Source: Thermodesulfobacteriota bacterium (GTDB lineage: Bacteria; Desulfobacterota; WTBG01; CAIYCZ01; CAIRTM01). Taken from it: DNA of 45,217 nt. The stretch covers positions 1-45,217 of the forward strand of contig JANQFE010000153.1 in NCBI GenBank assembly GCA_028278025.1. Direction: 5' to 3'. Positions 34,613 to 42,859 of the stretch are shown here, piece after piece. The notes below the pieces were generated by a model. It ran no database searches. It saw nothing but the letters and a program-made list of their open reading frames with translations, and was not told the origin of the DNA. Numbering within the stretch: the first letter of the stretch is position 1; every line of letters starts with the position of its first letter. Both the position numbers and the translations under genes were made by a program.

Positions 34613-35137
34613 ATGCGTGACAACAGCGGTGTTACCATTGTTGAGGTTATTCTGTGCGTGCTTATTCTGGCAATTGTAGGTCTGGCCGCAGCGCCGTGGC
34701 TGGGCAATGCCCTGAAAGAGAAAAAGCTTAACGGGGCCGTCACAGAGGTTGTCAGTGCGATCCAATACGTGCAGAGCCTGGCGATAAGCCGGCAAAAGGT
34801 GTTCGGAATATATTTTAATTCGAGCAGCAACAAGATCACCTGTTATGAAAATGACGGCTATATTATGCTAACACCGGTTATGACGACATTGTTAAATCCG
34901 CTCACCAAGAAAGACTATGAGTGGAACTTTGATGATTCAACCAGTTTTCAGGGGCTTGATATTATCATGGCCAATTTTGGCGGGGAGGAATGGCTTGAGT
35001 TTGACAGTCAGGGTATCCCGGTTGATATGTCTGGAGACCCACTTGTGCTGAGCGGCGCATTAATTATCGGATATGCGGACATGCAGGGCAAAATTGGTGT
35101 GGATGCCGTAACCGGTAATATATCATATTCTAACTGA
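34613..35137 (+). CDS. GspH-like minor pseudopilin
   Basis: 174 aa. The short leader MRDNSG is followed by VTIVEVILCVLILAIVGLAA, with Glu at +5. The globular part (VVSAIQYVQSLAISRQKVFGIYF, then a beta-rich end) fits GspH/FimT minor pilins, which cap the pseudopilus. The ATG at 34613 is chosen because it gives a proper leader; the reading frame is open far upstream inside gspG. GAAGG lies only two bases away, so translation may be coupled to gspG. Confidence 0.82.
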   Translation: MRDNSGVTIVEVILCVLILAIVGLAAAPWLGNALKEKKLNGAVTEVVSAIQYVQSLAISRQKVFGIYFNSSSNKITCYENDGYIMLTPVMTTLLNPLTKKDYEWNFDDSTSFQGLDIIMANFGGEEWLEFDSQGIPVDMSGDPLVLSGALIIGYADMQGKIGVDAVTGNISYSN

Positions 35138-35152
35138 TGTGGTTTATAAATA

Positions 35153-35578
35153 ATGGCTCAGGGTATGTATCTTATACATTGTGGTAGTGGAAAGCAGGGC
35201 TTTACCCTGGTGGAAGCACTGGTAACCATTACGATTCTTTTGATTATCAGCAGTGCCCTGATGGAGTTGTTTGTGCCGGCCTTTCGCGGCACTGAGGTCA
35301 GCACCAGGAACAGCACCCTGCTGCAGCAGGGGCGTGCCAAGATGGAGGAGATGCTGGCTATGCCGTTTGAAGATATCCCGCTGGGCAGCCCGCTGGCAGG
35401 GCCCTATAGCGATACGGTCTCCTATAACGGCAAAAATTATCCCCGACAGGTATCAGTGAGCCTTGTAGACGGCGATTCTGCTACAGAACCCGGTTTTGGT
35501 GAGGATGATACCACCCTGAAGCAGGTAAGTGTAAGCGTTGATGGCATAGTGCTTGCCGGTCTCAAGACTGATTTTTGA
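35153..35578 (+). CDS. GspI-like minor pseudopilin
   Basis: 141 aa. A 16-residue leader ends in KQG and is followed by FTLVEALVTITILLIISSAL, with Glu at +5. The rest is short (RAKMEEMLAMPFEDIPLGSP, then beta strands), as in GspI/PilV-type proteins. No clear ribosome site precedes ATG 35153; ATG 35165 would also give a valid leader. The next gene follows after 18 bases. Confidence 0.82.
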   Translation: MAQGMYLIHCGSGKQGFTLVEALVTITILLIISSALMELFVPAFRGTEVSTRNSTLLQQGRAKMEEMLAMPFEDIPLGSPLAGPYSDTVSYNGKNYPRQVSVSLVDGDSATEPGFGEDDTTLKQVSVSVDGIVLAGLKTDF

Positions 35579-35596
35579 TTGGCAGCAGGAGAGATA

Positions 35597-36496
35597 ATGC
35601 TTCATTACAAGACAAATATGTTGGTTAGGACCCTGGATAACACTTCAGGCATGACGCTGGTGGAGCTTATCCTGGCCACGGTGATTATTTCCCTGGTGAT
35701 CGGGGTGTTCACCTACAGCCTGGGAACCAGTTTGGAGTCATGGGGAGTTATCGAAAAGGAAAACGACCTCATGCGCACCGGGCAGCACGCCCTGAACAGG
35801 ATGGCCCGTGCGGTGCGCAATACCAACCGGGTGCTGGTGCCCCTGAACGCCAACCCTAGCCGCGATGTGCTGGCAGTGGCGGCTATGATTGATAATGAAG
35901 CCTTCATTGAACCTGACAATAGGGCTGATGAGGACCTGGCAGCTGACATGACCCTGGACGGCGCGGCCGGGATTATCGGCGTAGACGATGATGGAGACAG
36001 TCTTGTTGATGAAGGGCTGGCAACAGATGACGATGAGGACGGCCTTGTTGATGAAGACCCCCTGGACGGTATTGACAATGACGGTGACGGGGACATTGAC
36101 GAGGATGTGCCCGATGATATGAACGCTGACGGCACATCGGGTTTGATAGATGTTGATGATGACGGTGACGGCTTTATAGATGAAAGTCCGGCCGAAAATG
36201 ATGATGAAGACCAGGTGATGATGGCCGACGTTGCCAATGAAGACCCCATAGACCCGGTGGTCTTTTATCTGGCCGGTTCTCAGCTTATGGAGCGCAGGAC
36301 CGATGAGACGACTCCCCTCTCATTTGAAGATTATATTGTAAACACACTGGCAGAGAATGTGATCCTGTTCCAGGTTGACCGGCTCACGGGCGCCGGCGGG
36401 GAAACACTGATTGAGATACAGCTGACACTTGATGACGGTCTGGGCAATGAAGTGCAGCTTACAACCCGGGTAGCACCGCGCAATAAGGCATTTTAG
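35597..36496 (+). CDS. GspJ-like minor pseudopilin with Asp-rich calcium-binding insert
   Basis: 299 aa. An 18-residue leader ends in TSG and is followed by MTLVELILATVIISLVIGVF. Residues 130-196 hold four to five acidic repeats of the DxDxDGxxDE type (VDDDGDSLVDEG, DDDEDGLVDED, DNDGDGDIDED, DVDDDGDGFIDE), like dockerin or thrombospondin-3 calcium loops. They are inserted in the GspJ globular domain, which resumes with VVFYLAGSQLMERR. ATG 35597 has GGAG upstream; an in-frame TTG at 35579 directly after the previous stop is less likely. The insert suggests that tip-complex assembly or adhesion depends on Ca2+. Confidence 0.85.
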   Translation: MLHYKTNMLVRTLDNTSGMTLVELILATVIISLVIGVFTYSLGTSLESWGVIEKENDLMRTGQHALNRMARAVRNTNRVLVPLNANPSRDVLAVAAMIDNEAFIEPDNRADEDLAADMTLDGAAGIIGVDDDGDSLVDEGLATDDDEDGLVDEDPLDGIDNDGDGDIDEDVPDDMNADGTSGLIDVDDDGDGFIDESPAENDDEDQVMMADVANEDPIDPVVFYLAGSQLMERRTDETTPLSFEDYIVNTLAENVILFQVDRLTGAGGETLIEIQLTLDDGLGNEVQLTTRVAPRNKAF

Positions 36497-36611
36497 TGAA
36501 CAGTAAAAAGTGATTAGTGTTTTGTAATTGGTAAATAGTGAACAATGAACGGTGAACAGAATAAATACTAAATACCAAATACTGAACACTAAATACATGA
36601 CATAAAAAAAC
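36497..36611 (+). repeat. Degenerate short-word array between two pilin genes
   Basis: The only notable gap inside the 16-kb operon. It is made of drifting, overlapping words such as GTGAACAATGAACGGTGAACAG and AATACTAAATACCAAATACTG. It differs sharply in composition from its GC-richer neighbours. The array seems to continue into the first codons of the next gene. Confidence 0.6.
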
Positions 36612-38042
36612 ATGACTAAAAACAATAACACAAAACACAAAAAACTCATTACTCACAACGAACACGGTGCCGCAATTGTACTGGCCGTGTTTTTCGCGGT
36701 GCTGATTGCCATAATCGGCATCAGCATTGCCCAGGTGGTAACTATCCAGAGCAGTGTTGCCGCCAACCGGATTAGAGATGAAAAGGCCTTCTACATTGCC
36801 GAGGCCGGGGTGCAGCACGCGATATTTAAAGTGCGAAAAAACACGACTTGGCTGACCGGATTTCCGGCTGAGAACTTCGGAGACGGTCTGTACAGCGTAG
36901 CGCTGGCGCAGCCCAGCCTGGCCGATGATCTTGTGGTAACCTCCGCTGGCAAAGTCGGGGAGAGCACCAGGTCACTGACCGTGCGGGCGGCCTACCGCAT
37001 CGAGACCTTTGCCGGCACCGGATTAGACGGGTATAATGGTGACGGCATTCCCGCAGCTGCAGCGCAACTGAATCAGCCTTACGGGGTGTGCTCTGATGCT
37101 GCGGGAAACATCTACATAGCCGATACAGAAAACGACCGCATCAGGAGAGTGGACCGGTCAACCGGACTTATTTCCACCGCGGCCGGCACAGGAACCTCCG
37201 GTTACAGCGGAGACGGTGGACCTGCAACCCTGGCTGAGCTTAATAAACCCGAGGACGTGTTTGTGCACAGCTCCGGAGACATTTACATAGCCGATACCAA
37301 AAACTACTGTATCAGGAAAGTGGATGCATCTGATGGTAATATTTACCGCGTGGCCGGGGTGGCGGAGGTAAGCGGCAATACCGGTGACGGCGGACCGGCG
37401 CTCAATGCGCTTTTAAATGATCCTGCCGGGGTGTTTGTTGATGAAGCTGGTAACATTTATATTGCCGACCGCAACAACCATAAGATCCGCAAAGTAAATA
37501 AGATTACAGGCAACATCTTTACTGATGCTGGCACCGGCACCGCCGGCTATAACGGTGATAATATAGATGCTACAACGGCAGAGCTCAACAACCCCAGTGA
37601 TGTTTGGGTTAATGAGGCAGGGGATATAGTCATCGGCGATACCGATAATCACCGGATGCGGGTTGTTCTAGAAACTAACGGCAGGATTTTCACCGTGGCC
37701 GGCACCGGCACCGCCGGCTATAACGGCGAAGGTATGCTGCCCACCAACCATATGCTGAGAAATCCCGAAGGGATCTATATGGACAGCGGCGACAACTTCT
37801 ATATTGCCGACCGGGACAACCACATTGTGCGCCGCATTGATATGACCTCGGGAACGCTTAATAATTTTGCGGGCACAACCGTATCCGGCTACAAAGGTGA
37901 CGGCGCCCTGCCGGTATCCTGTCAGCTGAAAAAACCGGTAGCAGTCTGCCAGGACGATTTCGGTAATTTTATTGTTGCGGATAGAGACAATAATGTCGTC
38001 AGAAAAATCAGCCTGGTTAAGGTGAACTGGAGCACGGGATAG
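36612..38042 (+). CDS. PilX/GspK-like minor pilin fused to a six-blade NHL propeller
   Basis: 476 aa. A basic leader ends in EHG, followed by AAIVLAVFFAVLIAIIGISI and the PilX-type EKAFYIAEAGVQHAIFKVRK. As in GspK, Glu+5 is absent. After a linker domain, six NHL repeats run from about residue 133 to the end, each of the form AGTGTAGYNGDG...LN.P.GV..D.AGNIYIAD..N..IRKVD. Six is the number needed for a complete NHL beta-propeller. NHL propellers bind proteins, glycans or RNA, so this pilin tip could present a binding module outside the cell. Such a fusion is not typical of characterised T2SS or T4P proteins. The PilM gene starts three bases after it. Confidence 0.85.
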   Translation: MTKNNNTKHKKLITHNEHGAAIVLAVFFAVLIAIIGISIAQVVTIQSSVAANRIRDEKAFYIAEAGVQHAIFKVRKNTTWLTGFPAENFGDGLYSVALAQPSLADDLVVTSAGKVGESTRSLTVRAAYRIETFAGTGLDGYNGDGIPAAAAQLNQPYGVCSDAAGNIYIADTENDRIRRVDRSTGLISTAAGTGTSGYSGDGGPATLAELNKPEDVFVHSSGDIYIADTKNYCIRKVDASDGNIYRVAGVAEVSGNTGDGGPALNALLNDPAGVFVDEAGNIYIADRNNHKIRKVNKITGNIFTDAGTGTAGYNGDNIDATTAELNNPSDVWVNEAGDIVIGDTDNHRMRVVLETNGRIFTVAGTGTAGYNGEGMLPTNHMLRNPEGIYMDSGDNFYIADRDNHIVRRIDMTSGTLNNFAGTTVSGYKGDGALPVSCQLKKPVAVCQDDFGNFIVADRDNNVVRKISLVKVNWSTG

Positions 38043-38045
38043 GTT

Positions 38046-39137
38046 ATGAATTTATTTGGCAGTGTTTCCGCAAAACAGTATTCGCCCATCGGCCTGGAGG
38101 TCAGTGAGGGCCTGGTGCGCATGGTCCAGCTTGTGACGGCTAACGGCACACAGCAGGTGCATCGCATGTGCCAGACGGAGGTGGAGATGCCGGGTGAAGA
38201 TACAGAAAAACACGACCAAATAACAGCACATATGATTAAAAATCTGGTAAAAAAACACGGGTTTCACGGACGGGAGGCGGTAACCGGACTGTCAAACCGC
38301 GATGTTGATATCCTGCCGGTACAGCTGCAGGTCAAAGACGAACAGGACGTGGAAGAGAAGATTCTGGAAAACGCCAAAGCGCGCCTGCACTATGACACCG
38401 AGCAGGCCGTTATAGACTATTTGCCGCTTGAGGCCCTGCAAAAAACAGGTGAAGACCAGAGAGTATACTGGATCATCGCGGCCCGGCGGCAGCTTGTTGA
38501 CCGGCAGCTTGGAATCCTCAAACAGGCCGGGCTGCACGGCCGGGCCATCGATATTCAGCCCTGCGCCCTGGTGCGCTCAGTGGGCTTTACAGAATATAGC
38601 CGGGATAAGGAGATACTGGTTATTCATATCGGTGAGCGCGACACGGTTTTCCTGCTCATGGACAGGGGCAGCCTGCTGGCCGAGCGGGTCTGTGCCAAAG
38701 GCTACCGTGATATGGCCGGGAAAATTCAAAAAACCCTTGATCTGGATTTTCAAAGCGCTGTGGGGCTGCTGGCGGACTACGGCTTTGCCGGATGCCAGGA
38801 AAAACACGCTGCGGCCCCGGACAGCACCGGCAGCATTGTTCATGAGGTTATATTGCCGGTATTCCAGGATGTGTTTGATACGCTCAAGAGCTTTATTGTC
38901 TACTGCTATGCCGAGGTCAAGGAGGTTGCCATTGACACGATCTGTCTTACCGGCCGGGCCGGTGATATTAAAAATCTGGACAGCATGATTGCCATGCGCA
39001 CGGACACGCAGACTCTCGTTATAAACCCGCTGGAAACAATGGGCAGCAGCGCTAACGGCACATCCGGGTCCGCGCTGCAGCGGGGTGCTGCTTTCAGCGT
39101 GCCGCTTGGATTAACCCTGTGGGAGCAGTCGCCATGA
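38046..39137 (+). CDS. pilM: PilM-like actin-fold assembly protein
   Basis: 363 aa, an FtsA/PilM-type protein. It begins with SPIGLEVSEGLVRMVQL and has the helical LPVQLQVKDEQDVEEKILENAK, AARRQLVDRQLGILKQAGL and ILVIHIGERDTVFLLMDRG segments. The last contains the phosphate-2-like strand. A GRAGDIKNLDSMIA phosphate/adenosine-like segment follows. It acts on the cytoplasmic face, binding the N-terminus of PilN. It overlaps pilN by four bases (ATGA). Confidence 0.88.
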   Translation: MNLFGSVSAKQYSPIGLEVSEGLVRMVQLVTANGTQQVHRMCQTEVEMPGEDTEKHDQITAHMIKNLVKKHGFHGREAVTGLSNRDVDILPVQLQVKDEQDVEEKILENAKARLHYDTEQAVIDYLPLEALQKTGEDQRVYWIIAARRQLVDRQLGILKQAGLHGRAIDIQPCALVRSVGFTEYSRDKEILVIHIGERDTVFLLMDRGSLLAERVCAKGYRDMAGKIQKTLDLDFQSAVGLLADYGFAGCQEKHAAAPDSTGSIVHEVILPVFQDVFDTLKSFIVYCYAEVKEVAIDTICLTGRAGDIKNLDSMIAMRTDTQTLVINPLETMGSSANGTSGSALQRGAAFSVPLGLTLWEQSP

Positions 39138-39784
39138 GAGCCGTAAACCTGATACCCTATGATGTCACGCTGCGTGATGAAATGCTTCAGCACCTGCGCA
39201 CCTGGCTGATCGTGTGCGGGTGTGTCTGCCTGGTGGTGCTGGGACTGTTTACGGCCCAAAAGCGGGTTGTGAGCAGCATTGAGCTGCAGGTGCAGGGCCT
39301 TGAGCAGCGCAGCAGGGCCCTGCAGAAGCGCTATGATGAGGTCAAGGCTGTCCAGAGGATCCAGGCCGACCTGGCGCGCAAGGCCGGCCTGGTTAACGCG
39401 CTGCTGGCCAAAAGAAATTTTACGCGTCTGTTCGTGGAACTGGAGCAGTCCATGACGCCGGCAGTCTCGCTGACCTATATCAACGTTGAGAAAAAGCACC
39501 CGGCCGTCATGGAGGAGCAGGAAGATGAGTGGGTGGAGACCGGGTACTTTATTGTTAAAAAACCCGGTTCCAAAAACAGGCCGCAGCAGACCGCCGCTGT
39601 CCTGCTGCCCGAGGCTGTGGTGCGCGGCATCGCGCTGACCCACGAAGACCTAGCCGCTTTTATCAACAACCTGGAGCGCTCAGCCCTGTTTCACGACGTG
39701 AACCTGCGCTACAGCAGGTTCAGCACGCGGGATGCCGATATCCTGGAATTTGAACTGTACATGAAACTGAGGAGAGTTTCTTAA
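39134..39784 (+). CDS. pilN: PilN-like inner-membrane alignment protein
   Basis: 216 aa. The cytoplasmic start MRAVNLIPYD matches the PilN INLLP-type motif that docks on PilM. One membrane helix (LRTWLIVCGCVCLVVLGLF) is followed by a periplasmic coiled coil (LEQRSRALQKRYDEVK) and a ferredoxin-like domain. The ATG at 39134 overlaps the pilM stop; a GTG 15 bases upstream would add VGAVA-like residues and is less likely. Confidence 0.87.
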   Translation: MRAVNLIPYDVTLRDEMLQHLRTWLIVCGCVCLVVLGLFTAQKRVVSSIELQVQGLEQRSRALQKRYDEVKAVQRIQADLARKAGLVNALLAKRNFTRLFVELEQSMTPAVSLTYINVEKKHPAVMEEQEDEWVETGYFIVKKPGSKNRPQQTAAVLLPEAVVRGIALTHEDLAAFINNLERSALFHDVNLRYSRFSTRDADILEFELYMKLRRVS

Positions 39785-39787
39785 ACC

Positions 39788-40324
39788 ATGTTTGTTACTA
39801 TGGAACCCCGAAAAATTGACTATATCTCCGTAGCGGTCATAGCCGTCCTGGTGGTGATCTCTTATTTTGCCTTTTTTCACCGGGGCATCACCCGGTATTT
39901 CTATTACAAAAACCAGGAAAAAGTGTTGCAGGAAAACCTAGCCTCAAATCCGCAGCTGGACAAAACCTACGCTGAACTGCAGAAACGGATTGAGTCTATC
40001 CAGAGCATCCTCAATGATTTTAACCAGCGGCTGCCGGAGGGTAAAAACATAGATGATATTCTCACGCAGGTATACAGTGCCGCGGCTCAGGCAGGCATCA
40101 GCGTTGACACGATCGAGCCTCAGGCTATTGTCCAAGGCGAGATGTATAACCGATTCCCCATTAAGCTTTATCTAACGGGCACGTTTGAAAGCTGCTTCGC
40201 ATTTTTTGCCCGACTGGAGACCCTGCCGCGGATCCTGCGGCTGGAAAACCTTACCATGGAAAAAACAGGTGATGAAAACATGCTGCACTTGGAACTGTTG
40301 ATTTCAGCGTTTATATTAAAATAA
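39788..40324 (+). CDS. pilO: PilO-like inner-membrane alignment protein
   Basis: 178 aa. One membrane helix (YISVAVIAVLVVISYFAFFH), then a coiled coil (YAELQKRIESIQSILNDFNQ) with RLPEGKNIDDILTQVYSAAAQAGI, a characteristic PilO turn. The ferredoxin-like fold ends in LPRILRLENLTMEK. It partners with PilN in the periplasm. GAGGAGAG precedes the ATG. Confidence 0.9.
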   Translation: MFVTMEPRKIDYISVAVIAVLVVISYFAFFHRGITRYFYYKNQEKVLQENLASNPQLDKTYAELQKRIESIQSILNDFNQRLPEGKNIDDILTQVYSAAAQAGISVDTIEPQAIVQGEMYNRFPIKLYLTGTFESCFAFFARLETLPRILRLENLTMEKTGDENMLHLELLISAFILK

Positions 40325-40338
40325 ATAAAACTAAAGCA

Positions 40339-40887
40339 ATGTCACAAAAAACCGACAACATAAAGCAAAAAATTAAAAAAGAAAAAACCAAATGGATTAT
40401 GGTAGCGCTGATGCTGCCGGTTTTGCTCATGGTTATTGTATACAATGTGAAATCACTGAACAGTAAAAAAACAACTGAACCGGTCGCCAGGAAGAAGCCG
40501 GTTCAGGCAGCCGCCTACACCCGGCAGGATACAGTGCCCCGTGAGATACTCCGGCTGGAGCCGGTCCCGGCTGAGGTGACGTTCAATGCTTCTGAAGAAG
40601 TCCGCACGGTGCCGGTCGATATCCGTGATATTTTTGCCCTGGTGCAAAAAAACGGTTTTGCACAAAAGCAGGAAGCAGCCGAGGAAATGCGAGCTAATAA
40701 TGAAACGTTCAAACTGCAGGGCACCATAGTAAACGAAAAAAAGGCTGTTGTTTTCATTAATAACCAGATTCTGAGTATCGGCGACAAGATGGAGGGCTAC
40801 ACGGTAACACACATCAGCCAGGGCCGGGCTGTGCTCAATGACGGCAGCCGAGCAATTACGGTGGTTGAAGAGGAAGCGGTATGGTGA
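40339..40887 (+). CDS. PilP/GspC-like periplasmic linker protein
   Basis: 182 aa. A basic cytoplasmic N-terminus leads to one membrane helix (WIMVALMLPVLLMVIVYNV), an unstructured linker and a C-terminal HR/PilP-like beta domain (FKLQGTIVNEKKAVVFINNQ, then ILSIGDKMEGYTVTHISQGR and AVLNDGSR). This architecture fits GspC (helix plus HR domain) as well as PilP, which is a lipoprotein; no lipobox is present here. The domain joins the PilNO complex to the secretin. It overlaps the secretin gene by seven bases. Confidence 0.8.
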   Translation: MSQKTDNIKQKIKKEKTKWIMVALMLPVLLMVIVYNVKSLNSKKTTEPVARKKPVQAAAYTRQDTVPREILRLEPVPAEVTFNASEEVRTVPVDIRDIFALVQKNGFAQKQEAAEEMRANNETFKLQGTIVNEKKAVVFINNQILSIGDKMEGYTVTHISQGRAVLNDGSRAITVVEEEAVW

Positions 40888-42680
40888 AATATTTTACAAT
40901 ACGCTGCGCTATAATATGCATTGCCGCTGCGCTGTGCGCGGTGCTTGTACCGGGTGCTTCCCGGGTACAGGCAACTTCCCCTGCATCCACCGGCACACCT
41001 GTTGCTGAGCGGCTGGTAACAATCAGCGTGAATAACATTGATATCCATGATTTTTTCAGGGGGCTGTCGCGCACCGAAAATATTAATATTATTACCAGTA
41101 AGGATGTCAGCGGCACCATCTCGGTGGAGCTGTACAACGTACCCCTGGAAGAGGCGCTGCAGGCTGTCAGCCTGGCAAACGGCTACCAGTGCCGCAAAAA
41201 AGAAAACATTTATTTTATTGTCAAGGAAGAAAAGAAAGAGGAAGAGGAAGCAACTATCGGTTCGGTTATCAGGGGCTTTCGCGTCAATTATGCCGATATC
41301 CTGGAGGTGCATAAAGTTGTGGAAGATATTGTCGGTGAGGACCAAGTGACCGCCCACCTTGAGACCAAGACAATCATTGTTGATGATTCCCTTGAAAATG
41401 TACAAAAAGTTGAAAAAATAATCCAGAAGCTGGATTTTGCGCCCCAGCAGGTCCTGATTGAGGCTAAAATACTGGAGATAACCCTGGGGGGCAGCCTCTC
41501 ACTGGGGGTTGACTGGGAAAAGACCTTTACGTCCGGCGGTTTTTCCGGGACCATATCAACCAAGGATTTTGCGCTTCCCAGTAATGCCGAGGGCGCCAAG
41601 GGGTTCTTTTTTGAAGTCATGCGGGACAATTTGAAGTTGAAAGCTTTTCTTGATGCCTTGGAAAGCCGCTCTGATATCAATGTACTGGCAACCCCCAAGC
41701 TGCTGGCAATTGATAACAAGCCTGCTGAGATCATTATCGGCGGCAGGCTGGGGTACTACTTGGTGACCACCACCGAGACAAGCACCCTGCAAAGCGTAGA
41801 GTTCCTGAATATCGGCACCCAGCTTAAGATAAAGCCCCAAATAAGCCGGGAAGGCAAAATACTGATGCAGATTCACCCTGAGGTAAGCGAAGGTACTGTC
41901 GATGCCTTGGGCCTGCCTTCGACTAATACTACCGAGGTAACCACCTCCCTGCTGGCCGAGGACGGGGACACGATTTTTATCGGTGGGCTTATTCGCAAAA
42001 GAAAGCAGAGAATTAAAACAGGTGTTCCTTTTCTGGGCCGAATTCCCCTGTTAGGAACCGCTTTTGGCAGAACCGAAGACCGGGAAACCAAGACAGAAAT
42101 TGTTATCCTGATAACTCCGCATATTGTAACATCTGAGAATAAGCAAATGTTTGCTGAGAGCATTAACAAGATTGAAAGAGCCGAAGAGTCTCATCAGAAG
42201 GAGAGAAATACCCTTGAGAAGCTGGTCATTGCTGAAAAGATGTATGCAAAGGTTCAGGGTGAAGATAAGGTAGCAACAGTTCCGATTACAACGGCCCGGG
42301 CTGTTGTTGCGCAGCCTGAAGAGCGTTTGGACGGGGAACAATCTGTAGAAGCTGTTACTGCTGAGGATTCCGGCCAAAGTGCTGCAACAGCAGCACCCTC
42401 CCCGGAAGCATACCAGGCTGTAGAAAATCAGGCCACAGCTCCTGTATATTCACTTCTGGTAAGCACCTTTTATGAAAAAGAAAATGCCGCAAAGCTGGAG
42501 GCACGCCTTATCCACAAAGGCTATCCGGCATACGTTTTGACCGGACAGGATAAAGATGGCCGGCCGATCAGTGCTGTCAAACTGGGGCCGGTAATGAAAT
42601 ACCGCTTGGCAGAGGACTATGTCAAAAAATTACAGCAGGAAGGCGTCGCTCCCCTTATTATTACCGAAGGGAATCCTTAG
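40881..42680 (+). CDS. Secretin (GspD/PilQ) with C-terminal SPOR domain
   Basis: 599 aa. A signal peptide (about 31 residues) is followed by an N0/STN-type domain (about 45-110, NNIDIHDFFRGLSRTENINI) and an N1/KH-like domain (about 130-185). The secretin core lies at about 190-425, with LATPKLLAIDNKPAEIIIGG, the VTTSLLAEDGDTIFIGGLIR strand and the signature VPFLGRIPLLGTAFG. Residues about 520-599 form a SPOR domain (YSLLVSTFYEKENAAKLEAR...LGPVMKYRLAEDYVKKLQQ). SPOR binds denuded peptidoglycan glycans. Secretins more often carry AMIN domains or an S-domain; a C-terminal SPOR would lie in the periplasm and could anchor the pore to the wall. It is the last gene of the operon. Confidence 0.92.
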   Translation: MVKYFTIRCAIICIAAALCAVLVPGASRVQATSPASTGTPVAERLVTISVNNIDIHDFFRGLSRTENINIITSKDVSGTISVELYNVPLEEALQAVSLANGYQCRKKENIYFIVKEEKKEEEEATIGSVIRGFRVNYADILEVHKVVEDIVGEDQVTAHLETKTIIVDDSLENVQKVEKIIQKLDFAPQQVLIEAKILEITLGGSLSLGVDWEKTFTSGGFSGTISTKDFALPSNAEGAKGFFFEVMRDNLKLKAFLDALESRSDINVLATPKLLAIDNKPAEIIIGGRLGYYLVTTTETSTLQSVEFLNIGTQLKIKPQISREGKILMQIHPEVSEGTVDALGLPSTNTTEVTTSLLAEDGDTIFIGGLIRKRKQRIKTGVPFLGRIPLLGTAFGRTEDRETKTEIVILITPHIVTSENKQMFAESINKIERAEESHQKERNTLEKLVIAEKMYAKVQGEDKVATVPITTARAVVAQPEERLDGEQSVEAVTAEDSGQSAATAAPSPEAYQAVENQATAPVYSLLVSTFYEKENAAKLEARLIHKGYPAYVLTGQDKDGRPISAVKLGPVMKYRLAEDYVKKLQQEGVAPLIITEGNP

Positions 42681-42716
42681 CAGGTTATATTCTTTCTTAT
42701 TCTTACCAGGCCAGAT

Positions 42717-42737
42717 TTGTCTTGCCTGGCAAGACAA
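42717..42737. other. Perfect palindrome downstream of the secretin gene
   Basis: TTGTCTTGCC-T-GGCAAGACAA, 10-bp arms about a single centre base, 37 bases after the stop. An upstream CCAGGC (42706-42711) can pair with its GCCTGG instead, so two structures compete. There is no U tract; it could be a factor-dependent terminator, an RNA-stability stem or an operator. Confidence 0.5.
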
Positions 42738-42801
42738 AAGCCAGCCAGTAATTAAAGATGTTACTTCTTTGCATAATTAGTTATTATTCATAATTTTTTC
42801 T

Positions 42802-42816
42802 TGGCACTATTTTTGA
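42802..42816 (+). promoter_or_regulatory. Sigma-54-like promoter of the chemoreceptor gene
   Basis: TTGGCAC with a five-base spacer and TTGA, against the consensus TGGCAC-N5-TTGC. The -24 element is perfect and the -12 has one mismatch. The start would be near 42828, 32 bases before the ATG at 42860. Sigma-54 control is common for motility genes. Confidence 0.5.
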
Positions 42817-42859
42817 TAAACAGTTGATTCAAAAGAAATATTCAAGGAGAAAAACTATT

